Shown here piece after piece: positions 7,648-14,025 of a stretch of DNA of 14,699 bases. This DNA is from Nitriliruptoraceae bacterium (lineage in GTDB: Bacteria > Actinomycetota > Nitriliruptoria > Nitriliruptorales > Nitriliruptoraceae): NCBI GenBank assembly GCA_003554005.1, contig PWEU01000254.1, positions 1-14,699 of the forward strand, read 5' to 3'. The notes below the pieces were generated by a model, which searched no databases, was not told where the DNA came from, and worked only from the letters and a program-made list of their open reading frames with translations. The translations under genes and the position numbers were made by a program. Each line of letters begins with the position of its first letter. Within the stretch, counting starts at the first letter, position 1.

Positions 7648-8288
7648 GGGTCGGACCTCCGCGGGAGTGGGGGCCCTGCGACCCCGGTGTCGTTGATCGT
7701 CAGCAGCACGGGGGCTCCACCGGACGGCAGCTGCAGCACCGTGATCGACGCCGGCGAGATGACGAGGCGTTGGAAGGCGTCGAGGGGCATGCCGAGGTGG
7801 TGGGCGACGACGGCCTTGATCACGTCGGCGTGGGAGACGCACACGACCGTTTCGCCGGGGTGCTGGTCGGCGAGGGTCTCGGTTGCGTCGACCGCGCGGG
7901 CCTGCGCACCCCGGATCGACTCCCCACCGGGGAAGGTGACCCGGGACGGGGTGGCCTGGATCACCCCCCAGAGCTTGCGGCGTCGCAGCTGCCCGAGCGG
8001 CTTGTCGGTCCAGTCGCCGTAGTCGACCTCGCCGAGCCCTCGCCGGGTGCGGACCCGGAGCTGGTGGGGCCGGGCGATGATCCGCGCGGTGTCCTGGGTG
8101 CGTTCCAGGGGGGAGCTGTACACCGCCGCGACCGCCGAGCTCGCCAGCCGCTGTGCGGCCGCCTCGGCCTGGGCCACCCCACTCTCGTCGAGGTGGACAC
8201 CGGGGGTCCAGCCACCGAGCCGCTTGCCCGTCGCCGCGGTGGTGGCATGCCGCACGAGCACGATCGTGGTGCCGTCGTCGCCGGCCAC
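7644..8288 (-). CDS. Histidine phosphatase, MSMEG_4193-type phosphoglycerate mutase-like
   Basis: Predicted 214-residue member of the histidine phosphatase superfamily. The phosphorylated histidine lies in LVRHATT (R13, H14). Other active-site residues are R63 (SSPLERT), E87 (LGEVDYGDW) and the second histidine H153 (VSHADVIKA). All catalytic positions are intact, so it should be an active phosphohydrolase or mutase; the substrate cannot be read from the sequence. The GTG start at 8288 has a good Shine-Dalgarno sequence, AAGGAGG on the minus strand at 8293-8299, 4 bases upstream. It is the first gene of the phosphatase / DUF3090 / SCO1664 operon. Homologous clusters occur in Mycobacterium and Streptomyces. 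The trio suggests a phosphate-removal and kinase-fold pair acting on one compound, which is inference. Confidence 0.9.
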   Translation of the reverse strand: MAGDDGTTIVLVRHATTAATGKRLGGWTPGVHLDESGVAQAEAAAQRLASSAVAAVYSSPLERTQDTARIIARPHQLRVRTRRGLGEVDYGDWTDKPLGQLRRRKLWGVIQATPSRVTFPGGESIRGAQARAVDATETLADQHPGETVVCVSHADVIKAVVAHHLGMPLDAFQRLVISPASITVLQLPSGGAPVLLTINDTGVAGPPLPRRSDP

Positions 8289-8333
8289 GGTGCCTCCTTC
8301 GGGGTCCGGGTGCGGTGGCGCCCGCGGACGCTC

Positions 8334-8362
8334 ACCGTAGCGAGGTTCGGCTGCGCTCCGGC
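8334..8362 (-). promoter_or_regulatory. Candidate promoter for the phosphatase operon
   Basis: Reading leftward, TACGGT at 8339-8334 fits a TANNNT -10 box about 45 bases before the GTG start. The hexamer 17 bases upstream (8362-8357, GCCGGA) is a poor -35. This is the only -10-like site I see in the gap, so confidence is low. Confidence 0.25.
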
Positions 8363-8380
8363 CGTGGACCGGCCGCGTCG

Positions 8381-8416
8381 CCGGCCGCGTGACCGGCGCC
8401 GGCCGCGTGACCGGCG
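8381..8416. repeat. 18-bp tandem repeat, two perfect copies
   Basis: CCGGCCGCGTGACCGGCG occurs at 8381-8398 and again at 8399-8416. A partial copy (CCGGCCGCGT) precedes them at 8369-8378. The repeat sits in the gap between the racemase and phosphatase genes and overlaps the hairpin at 8395-8418. Confidence 0.85.
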
Positions 8417-8418
8417 CC
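8395..8418 (-). terminator. Strong GC hairpin just after the racemase stop
   Basis: GGCGCCGG (8395-8402) pairs perfectly with CCGGCGCC (8411-8418) around an 8-base loop. It lies 5 bases beyond the racemase stop codon in the direction of transcription. There is no T-run, as is common for actinobacterial terminators. It is created by the two 18-bp tandem copies. It would separate the ATPase/RDD/racemase unit from the phosphatase operon. Confidence 0.45.
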
Positions 8419-8423
8419 GTGGG

Positions 8424-9140
8424 TCAGGGAGCCTCCCCCCGCCCGGGCAGGTCCTCCAGGATCCAGGCGACCGCGGCCGCCGCGTGCAGCGCGGTCGTGG
8501 GGTAGTAGGCGACCGGGAGGTCCTCGGCGGTGACGAGGAGCTCGATCTCGGTGCACCCCGCGATCACCCCCTCGGCCCCCCGATCGAGCAGCCGTTCGAT
8601 GATACGCAGGTACTCGTCCTTGCTCGGTCGGCTCGTCCGACCCTGGATCAGCTCCTGGTAGATGATCCGGTGCACCACCTCGCGGTCGGGAGCGTCGGGG
8701 ACCAGGACCTCGAGCCCGTGGTCCGCGAGTCGCGCGCGGTAGAAGGCGTCCTCCATGGTGAACCGCGTCCCCAGCAGGCCCACCCGCGTGAGGCGGTCGG
8801 CACGGACCGCATCGGCGGTGGCGTCGGCGAGGTGCAGCAACGGCACCGCGACGGCGGCCTCGATCACCTCGGCCACCCGGTGCATCGTGTTCGAGCACAG
8901 CATGAGGCCCTGAGCGCCAGCGGCCTCGAGCCGCTGGGCGGCGTCGGCGAGCATCGCCCCCGCCTCCTCCCCCGCCCCCGCCGCCTGGAGCCGTTCGATC
9001 TCCGAGAAATCGGCGGACCAGACGAGCAACGGGGCCGAGTGGGTCCCGCCGAGCCGCGCGGCGACCCCGGTGTTGATGGCGCGGTAGGCCTCCAACGTGG
9101 AGGGCCAGGCCATCCCACCGAGCAGACCGAGGGTGCGCAT
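8424..9140 (-). CDS. Aspartate/glutamate racemase family protein
   Basis: Predicted 238-residue cofactor-independent racemase. The opening MRTLGLLGGMAWPSTLEAYRAIN matches the amino-acid racemase (AspR-like) group. The two catalytic cysteines are present: C82 in LCSNTMH and C196 in AGCTEIELL. Length is typical (about 230-240). Such enzymes interconvert L- and D-aspartate, D-glutamate or related amino acids. The second catalytic motif with GCTE suits broad-range members, so the substrate is uncertain. Glutamate racemase MurI is a related but distinct family, and this is probably not the peptidoglycan enzyme. The ATG at 9140 shares ATGA with the stop of the RDD protein, so the two are translationally coupled. 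A longer reading to 9203 overlaps that gene and is less likely. Confidence 0.88.
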   Translation of the reverse strand: MRTLGLLGGMAWPSTLEAYRAINTGVAARLGGTHSAPLLVWSADFSEIERLQAAGAGEEAGAMLADAAQRLEAAGAQGLMLCSNTMHRVAEVIEAAVAVPLLHLADATADAVRADRLTRVGLLGTRFTMEDAFYRARLADHGLEVLVPDAPDREVVHRIIYQELIQGRTSRPSKDEYLRIIERLLDRGAEGVIAGCTEIELLVTAEDLPVAYYPTTALHAAAAVAWILEDLPGRGEAP

Positions 9141-10438
9141 CACGACCCCTGGTCGTCGGCCTGCGGACGGCCCGGGAGCCCCCCTCCTCGCTCCGCGAGC
9201 CACCTGGTGATGGGGGCGGGGAGCTCGGCCGGGCGGCCACCCCAGTCGTAGACGACGGCGGTGCCGGACGCCAGGTCGTGGAACGCGCGGCGTTCCCGGT
9301 CGACCAGCATGACCGCGAAGCCCACACCGAAGAGCACCACGCTGAGAGGTTGCACCAGAGCGCGCAGCAACGCCCGCCGGGTTCGGACCGGGGCACCGTC
9401 ACGGTCGACGACCTTGAGCCCCACCAGCGACATCACCGGCGTCCGGCCGGACACGCTGACCGTCGCCCACCACCACAGCAGATACCACGTACCGAGTGCG
9501 ACCGCCCACACCGGCCCGGCCCGTTCGGTGGTGTCGAAGGTGAGGCCCACGGACACCGCCAGCAGCCAGGAGATCGTGACCGTGACCGCGGTGAACACCG
9601 CCGCCGAGGCCACCACGTCCCCCGCGAACGCCAGGATCCGGCTGGCCGGGCCGGCGTAGTAGCCGCTGACCTCGGCCCTGGCCCGCGTGCGCGATCCTGA
9701 CAGGGTCGGGTCCTGGCCCTCGCCTTCCCGGTTGGTCAGCAGCAGCGGAGGACCCGGAGCCAATGCCCCTGGATCGCGCCGCAGGAGACGCTGGAGGAGG
9801 CGGGTCACCCCGACGTCCACCGCCACCAGTTGGCGGCGAGCCAGGTCGAGGGCGGAGTTGGCCGCCTGGCCGGTGCTCTCGGCGATCAGCTCGGGGATCC
9901 CGGCGCGCCGCACCAGATCCTCGACGTCGACCCCGGCGATGGCGACGTCGAGGTCGGCCTGCGCCACCGCGGCGTCCAGGTCGACCCGGCGGATCTGGGC
10001 GTCGAGATCGATGCGGGACGCGACCGCGTCCACGTCGACGCGGGACAGCACGCGGTCGACGTCGGCCCGGTCGAGCAACCGGTCCACCTCGACCCGGTCG
10101 AGCACCGCGTCGACGTCCACCCGGTCCAGCAACCGGTCCACATCCACCCGGTCCAGCAACCGGTCCACATCCACCCGGTCCAGCAACCGGTCCACATCCA
10201 CCCGGTCCAGCACCGCGTCCACGTCGACCCGAGCCAGGAGCGCGTCGACGTCGATGCGGGCGAGCAGGGCGTCGACGTCGATGCGCTGCACGATGGCATC
10301 GACGTCGACCTCCTCGATCACCCGGTTGCCGACCGAGCCCGTGAGGCTGCCGAGCCGCAACCTCCCGCCCCGTCCCGGCCCTGACTGCTTCGCCTGCACC
10401 GCGAGGAGCAGCAGCAGCAGGCGTGAACGGGGTGGCAC
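9140..10438 (-). CDS. RDD-family membrane protein with 15 nonapeptide repeats
   Basis: Predicted 432-residue protein. A short hydrophobic N-terminus (LLLLLL at 7-12) is followed by fifteen tandem 9-residue units at 43-177, consensus R-V-D-V-D-x-L-L-x. Their regular acidic/hydrophobic spacing suggests a long amphipathic helix or solenoid. Next comes a conserved linker (RAGIPELIAESTGQAANSA) and a basic helix (about 199-222). The RDD domain occupies about 258-400, with R267 and D274 of the name-giving motif, hydrophobic helices and a late HDLASGT segment. RDD proteins are integral membrane proteins; some have been linked to ion exchange, but for most the role is unknown. The 'VDV' repeat plus RDD architecture is, as I recall, found in other actinobacteria. 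The GTG start has a GGAG 5 bases upstream; GTG at 10399 is an alternative. It is coupled to the racemase. Confidence 0.85.
   Translation of the reverse strand: MPPRSRLLLLLLAVQAKQSGPGRGGRLRLGSLTGSVGNRVIEEVDVDAIVQRIDVDALLARIDVDALLARVDVDAVLDRVDVDRLLDRVDVDRLLDRVDVDRLLDRVDVDAVLDRVEVDRLLDRADVDRVLSRVDVDAVASRIDLDAQIRRVDLDAAVAQADLDVAIAGVDVEDLVRRAGIPELIAESTGQAANSALDLARRQLVAVDVGVTRLLQRLLRRDPGALAPGPPLLLTNREGEGQDPTLSGSRTRARAEVSGYYAGPASRILAFAGDVVASAAVFTAVTVTISWLLAVSVGLTFDTTERAGPVWAVALGTWYLLWWWATVSVSGRTPVMSLVGLKVVDRDGAPVRTRRALLRALVQPLSVVLFGVGFAVMLVDRERRAFHDLASGTAVVYDWGGRPAELPAPITRWLAERGGGLPGRPQADDQGS
9908..10312. repeat. 15-unit tandem 27-bp coding repeat
   Basis: The block encodes fifteen 9-residue units of the RDD protein, in frame. 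Three units at 10121-10147, 10148-10174 and 10175-10201 are identical at the DNA level; outer units have diverged, especially toward the C-terminal end. This pattern indicates recent duplication of central units within an older array. Confidence 0.92.
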
Positions 10439-10468
10439 GAGGTCTCCGGTGCGGGCGGAGGACGAACG

Positions 10469-10936
10469 CTAGCCAGCACCGCCGCGCGGGACCCGCAAGG
10501 TCGACAGCCGCACCAGCACCTCGGTGCGACCGTCGTCAGCCACGACCCACAGCCCGGCGGCTGCAGCCCGGACCAACGTGAGCCCACGGCCCCGCAGCTC
10601 CTCGGGGCCCCTGCCCGGCCCGGCGCCGTCGGCATCGGCCGATGACCCCGCTGGCCAACCACCCCCGAGCGCACGATCCGACACCCGCACGATCACGGCG
10701 TCGTCCTCGGGGCCGGTCACCTCGACGTCGACCGGCACGGATGGGTCACCGAGGTGACCGTGTTCCAGCGCGTTCGCCAGCAGTTCGTGGAGGGCGAGCT
10801 CGACCGCGGCGGCGTCGTGGGCCGGCACGCCGCGGCTCACGACCTCGACCGTCACCCGCTGCGCTGCGGGTCGGAGCGTCAGGGGGCCTCCGTGGACCCG
10901 CAGACGGGTGGCCGGAGCGGGCTCGTTCACGGCCAC
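10469..10936 (-). CDS. RsbW-like ATP-binding protein (HATPase_c_2 family)
   Basis: Predicted 155-residue single-domain protein of the GHKL ATPase fold, like anti-sigma-factor kinases RsbW/SpoIIAB and the many actinobacterial stand-alone 'ATP-binding proteins'. The N-box is ELLANALEHGH (51-61; E51, N55, H59). The G1-like box is VSDRALGGG (85-93, D87) and the G2-like box is RGRGLTLV (115-122). The loop between them, about 94-114, is a long Gly/Ser/Asp/Ala-rich ATP lid. Such proteins usually bind a sigma factor or phosphorylate an STAS-domain partner, but neither is encoded here, so the target is unknown. Starts GTG 10936 (AGGGA 6 bases upstream) or GTG 10930 are possible. The RDD gene begins 30 bases downstream, so the two may share a transcript. 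Confidence 0.82.
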   Translation of the reverse strand: MAVNEPAPATRLRVHGGPLTLRPAAQRVTVEVVSRGVPAHDAAAVELALHELLANALEHGHLGDPSVPVDVEVTGPEDDAVIVRVSDRALGGGWPAGSSADADGAGPGRGPEELRGRGLTLVRAAAAGLWVVADDGRTEVLVRLSTLRVPRGGAG

Positions 10937-11056
10937 GCGCGTTCCCTGTTCGCCAGCTCGGCGTCTACGTCAGGGTAGGCGACGCCCGAGGCCACGTCGG
11001 GGCACCGCGGTGAGTAGCGTCGTAGGCGCAGGCACCCGTCCGACGGTCGGGCGTGA

Positions 11057-11064
11057 GGAGGAGG
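11057..11064 (+). promoter_or_regulatory. Ribosome binding site that sets the membrane-protein start
   Basis: GGAGGAGG is a strong Shine-Dalgarno sequence 6 bases before the GTG at 11071. It rules against the in-frame GTG at 11053, which lies upstream of it. Confidence 0.6.
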
Positions 11065-11070
11065 ACGACC

Positions 11071-11586
11071 GTGGAGCAGCCGCGACCGACCGACCACGAG
11101 CGCCGCCTGCTGCTCCCGGCGTCGCTGTTCGGGATGGCCGCCATCCTCGCGCTGCCCCTCAGCGCCACCCCCATCGGTCGGATCGTCCCCGTCCTCGTGT
11201 TCGCGACCCCGATCACGCTGGTGCTGGTCGGGATGCTGCACCGCCACCGCGCGGTCGTGCTCACGGGTGCCGCGTTGGCGCTGGCGTTGCTGGTGCTCGC
11301 CCTGGCGGTCGCGAGCGGCGTCGATCCGGGCGTGCTCGGCAACCTCGCGCCCCTGGTGCTGCTCGTCGGACCGGTCGTCGCGGTGATCGCGGTCGGTCGC
11401 CCGTTGCGTGAGGTCGACGTGGTGGCCGCCGCGGGGTTCCTGATCAGCGCGACCATCGCCGTCATCGCCGGCTTCGCCGCCGCGCAGACCCCCGGGGCCG
11501 CCGGCCTGGTGCTGGGGGTGGGGCTGCTCGGGTTCACGATCGTCGCCGCCCGCATCGGTCGCCGGGCACCGACGAGCGAGCGCTGA
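11071..11586 (+). CDS. Small six-helix membrane protein, family not recognised
   Basis: Predicted 171-residue protein that I do not recognise. A short polar, basic N-terminus (VEQPRPTDHERR) is followed by six likely transmembrane helices, at about 14-31, 36-57, 63-85, 90-110, 115-138 and 143-163, rich in Leu/Val/Ala. A short polar tail (RRAPTSER) ends it. No catalytic or metal-binding motif is evident. The start is fixed by the GGAGGAGG at 11057-11064. It is divergent from the RsbW-like gene, with the 134-base gap 10937-11070 between starts; a TAGCGT at 11015-11020 is a possible -10 box. It is followed by a perfect palindrome, which may end its transcript or control the next gene. Confidence 0.7.
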   Translation: MEQPRPTDHERRLLLPASLFGMAAILALPLSATPIGRIVPVLVFATPITLVLVGMLHRHRAVVLTGAALALALLVLALAVASGVDPGVLGNLAPLVLLVGPVVAVIAVGRPLREVDVVAAAGFLISATIAVIAGFAAAQTPGAAGLVLGVGLLGFTIVAARIGRRAPTSER

Positions 11587-11598
11587 GCCACCGAGGTC

Positions 11599-11614
11599 GA
11601 CGGCTCGAGCCGTC
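11599..11614. promoter_or_regulatory. Perfect 16-bp palindrome
   Basis: GACGGCTCGAGCCGTC is fully self-complementary and starts 12 bases past the membrane-protein stop. As RNA it gives a 6-bp stem with a TCGA loop, a possible terminator without a T-run. As DNA it could be an operator for a dimeric regulator, 33 bases before the candidate BCCT promoter. Confidence 0.4.
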
Positions 11615-11646
11615 CGGACCCGGGTGTCGACCCGCCGCTGCCCGAC

Positions 11647-11675
11647 TGGAACCTCGCGGCCAGTTGCCCTAGGGT
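11647..11675 (+). promoter_or_regulatory. Candidate promoter for the BCCT operon
   Basis: TGGAAC (11647-11652) and TAGGGT (11670-11675) are 17 bases apart. GGAACC (11648-11653) also resembles the -35 box of ECF sigma factors, but no matching -10 is at the right spacing. If used, transcription starts near 11682 and the leader is about 137 bases. Confidence 0.35.
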
Positions 11676-11801
11676 CTCTGCCCACGACGGCCCCGGCGGG
11701 CCGCCGACGCGGCGTCACCGGCCCTCGGGGCCACCCCTCGACCGGGGTGCGTGACGCCCTTGTGCTGCGCGACCGCGTGGTCCCCCGCTGGTGGCAGAGA
11801 C
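11674..11801 (+). promoter_or_regulatory. Self-complementary region ahead of the BCCT gene
   Basis: GTCTCTGCC (11674-11682) pairs perfectly with GGCAGAGAC (11793-11801), extended by AC/GT after one bulged base. Inside are nested stems: 11688-11693/11698-11703 (6 bp, 4-base loop); 11711-11718/11751-11758 (8 bp), which itself encloses two hairpins, 11720-11724/11728-11732 and 11733-11737/11744-11748; and 11771-11774/11779-11782. This resembles a multi-branched regulatory RNA, but some stems are expected by chance at this GC content. The left arm overlaps the candidate -10 box. No known riboswitch class is recognised. Confidence 0.35.
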
Positions 11802-11818
11802 ACGAAGGGCGCTGCGCT

Positions 11819-13462
11819 ATGACCGCACTCGACAAGGCCCGAGAGCACATCCATCCGGTGGTGTTCCCGGTCTCCGCGATCGTGATCCTGGGGTTCGTGG
11901 TCTGGGGATCGGTGGCGCCCGAGACCGCCGGTGAGATCCTCGGCAGCGTCCGGGTCTGGATCACCGAGACCCTCGGCTGGTTCTTCATCGCCTCGGTGGC
12001 CGCCTTCCTGGTCTTCCTCGGCTACCTCGTCATCGGACGCTACGCGAAGGTCCGGCTCGGACCCGATGACTCCCGTCCCGACTACAGCTACACGACCTGG
12101 TTCGCCATGCTGTTCAGCGCTGGCATGGGCATCGGCCTGGTGTTCTGGGGGGTGGCCGAGCCGATCTACCACTTCATCGATGCCCCTCGGGCCGAGGGTG
12201 GGTCCGAGGCGGCGGCGCTGGATGCCATGGTGCTCACCTTCCACCACTGGGGCCTCGGCGCCTGGTCGGTCTACGCCGTGCTCGGGCTCTCGCTGGCCTA
12301 CTTCGGCTACCGCCACGACCTGCCGATGACGATCCGCTCCGCCCTCTACCCGCTGATCGGTGACCGGATCCACGGCTGGCGGGGCAACCTCGTCGACATC
12401 CTGGCCATCTTCGGGACGATGTTCGGCATCGCGACCTCGCTGGGACTCGGGGTGGCACAGATCAACTCCGGACTGAACTCCGCTTTCGACATCCCCGTCG
12501 GCCCCGGCGTGCAGGTCGTGCTGATCGCGATCATCACCGTGGCGGCGACGGTCTCGGTGGTGACGGGCCTCGACAAGGGCATCCGCCGCCTGTCCGAACT
12601 CAACATCACCCTCGCCGCGTTGCTGCTGCTGTTCGTCGCCGTCACCGGCCCGACGGTGCTGCTGCTCAGCGCCTACGTGGAGAACGTCGGCAACCACGTC
12701 TACAACTTCGTGGAGTTGATGTTCTGGTCCGGCAGCTACTCCGAGACCGACGCCGGTTGGCTGTCGGCCTGGACCATCTTCTACTGGGCGTGGTGGATCT
12801 CCTGGGCCCCCTTCGTCGGCAGCTTCATCGCCCGCATCTCCCGCGGCCGCACGATCCGTGAGTTCATCCTCGGGGTGCTGCTGGTCCCCGCACTGGTGTC
12901 CTTCCTGTGGTTCACGGTGATGGGCAACACCGCGATCCTGTTCCAGAGCGACGGCACCGCGGACATCTACGGGGCGATCGAGGCCGCCGGTTTCGATGAG
13001 TCCGTGGCGATGTTCGCCGTGCTCGACGCGCTGCCGCTGTCGCTGCTGACCACTGTGGTCACCATGTTCGTGATCACGGTGTTCTTCGTCACCAGCTCAG
13101 ACTCGGGGTCCTTCGTGATCGACATGATCGCCTCCGGTGGCAGCCTCAACCCGCCGGTCGCGATGCGGATCTTCTGGGCGTTGTCGGAGGGTGCGGTCGC
13201 CGCGGTCCTGCTGGTCGCCGGCGGCCTCGCTGCACTGCAGGCCGGCGCGATCGCCACCGGGCTGCCCTTCCCCGCGGTGCTGCTGGTCGTGATGGTCGGT
13301 GTCTTCAAGGGGCTGCGGAGCGAGCGCGACGGTGTGACGCTCAAGGAGGTCGCCGCAGCTCCCCTGTTCGAGGGCGAGGGCGAGACGGAGGCCCTCACGC
13401 AGCGCCCGACACCCGCGCCCAGCAAGGACGGCGGCTCGGATGCGCCGGCCGGCCAGGCCTGA
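11819..13462 (+). CDS. BCCT family osmolyte transporter
   Basis: Predicted 547-residue betaine/choline/carnitine transporter with about twelve membrane helices. The family glycine stretch GMGIG is at 102-106 (MFSAGMGIGLVFWGVAEP), and the aromatic substrate-box signature FYWAWWISWAPFVG is at 321-334, followed by SFIARISRGRTIREF. Members carry glycine betaine, choline or related quaternary ammonium compounds, driven by sodium or protons. The glycine-rich motif in this form is usual for sodium-coupled betaine carriers, but the substrate is not certain. The C-terminus is long, acidic then Pro/Ser-rich (about 510-547), a region that in BetP-type carriers takes part in osmosensing. ATG 11819 is supported by GAAGGG at 11804-11809. 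The 232-base upstream gap holds a palindrome, a candidate promoter and a structured region. A stress-protein gene follows 35 bases later. Confidence 0.93.
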   Translation: MTALDKAREHIHPVVFPVSAIVILGFVVWGSVAPETAGEILGSVRVWITETLGWFFIASVAAFLVFLGYLVIGRYAKVRLGPDDSRPDYSYTTWFAMLFSAGMGIGLVFWGVAEPIYHFIDAPRAEGGSEAAALDAMVLTFHHWGLGAWSVYAVLGLSLAYFGYRHDLPMTIRSALYPLIGDRIHGWRGNLVDILAIFGTMFGIATSLGLGVAQINSGLNSAFDIPVGPGVQVVLIAIITVAATVSVVTGLDKGIRRLSELNITLAALLLLFVAVTGPTVLLLSAYVENVGNHVYNFVELMFWSGSYSETDAGWLSAWTIFYWAWWISWAPFVGSFIARISRGRTIREFILGVLLVPALVSFLWFTVMGNTAILFQSDGTADIYGAIEAAGFDESVAMFAVLDALPLSLLTTVVTMFVITVFFVTSSDSGSFVIDMIASGGSLNPPVAMRIFWALSEGAVAAVLLVAGGLAALQAGAIATGLPFPAVLLVVMVGVFKGLRSERDGVTLKEVAAAPLFEGEGETEALTQRPTPAPSKDGGSDAPAGQA

Positions 13463-13497
13463 GCCGCTCCTCGGGAGCCACAAGCGGAGGACGACAC

Positions 13498-13959
13498 ATG
13501 ACGATGAACCGCATCCTGGTCGGCGTCGACACCTCGGACGCCTCGATCATCGCGCTGCACCGGGCCGCCGAGGAAGCGAGGATGCGCGGCGCGGTCCTCG
13601 AAGTGGTCTACGCCTTCAGCCCGCCGGAGCAGGTCACGGCCTTCCCGGTCCCGCCCGAGAAGGGCGAGGACCGGGCCAAGGACCTGGAGCAGGCCCGCGA
13701 GGAGTACACGGACAAGCTGGGGCGCTGGCTGCAAGAGGTCGACGTCGATCTGGGCGACCTGGAGGTCGAGTGGTCGGTGCTGGCCGACCGACGACCGTCG
13801 CGGGCCCTGGTCGAACGGTCCCGCGACGCGGACCTGGTCGTGGTCGGCTCGCGTGGTCGGGGCGGCTTCCGGGGTCTGAAGCTCGGTTCGGTGTCCGATC
13901 AGGTCACCCGCCACGCCCTGGCTCCGGTGCTCGTGGTCCGCAGGAGCACGCGGGAGTGA
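13498..13959 (+). CDS. Universal stress protein, UspA family
   Basis: Predicted 153-residue single-domain universal stress protein. It opens MTMNRILVGVDTSDAS (D11 in the nucleotide-binding position). It carries the ATP-binding motif G-x2-G-x9-G-S as G117-SR-G120, then G130-S131, and ends in the usual APVLVVR strand. Presence of the motif indicates an ATP-binding member. The ATG at 13498 has GGAGG at 13486-13490, 7 bases upstream. It lies 35 bases after the BCCT gene on the same strand, so the two are likely co-transcribed. A known parallel is TeaD, a UspA-type protein encoded with the ectoine transporter TeaABC in Halomonas, which modulates uptake. A similar role here is inference. The 66 bases after it hold no clear terminator. 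Confidence 0.9.
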   Translation: MTMNRILVGVDTSDASIIALHRAAEEARMRGAVLEVVYAFSPPEQVTAFPVPPEKGEDRAKDLEQAREEYTDKLGRWLQEVDVDLGDLEVEWSVLADRRPSRALVERSRDADLVVVGSRGRGGFRGLKLGSVSDQVTRHALAPVLVVRRSTRE

Positions 13960-14025
13960 GGCCCGGCCCCCGCGCCCGCACCCGTGCGCGCCCGCTCGCA
14001 ACGTCGGGCACGACCATCTCGCCGA

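Noticed and set aside
7770..9251. A 493-codon open frame on the plus strand across the phosphatase and racemase genes
   Set aside because: It is antisense to two genes with intact catalytic residues, crosses their intergenic gap and has no recognisable motif.
10121..10201. CRISPR-like appearance of the exact 27-bp repeats
   Set aside because: There are no spacers; the units are directly adjacent, keep a reading frame and encode a clear 9-residue protein repeat. No cas gene is nearby.
11674..11818. A c-di-AMP (ydaO) or other known riboswitch ahead of the BCCT gene
   Set aside because: The conserved core sequences I know for ydaO are not visible here. I kept only the neutral description of a self-complementary region.
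13960..14025. A terminator between the convergent stress-protein and Fe-S protein genes
   Set aside because: I found no stem longer than a few base pairs and no T-run, so nothing is annotated there.
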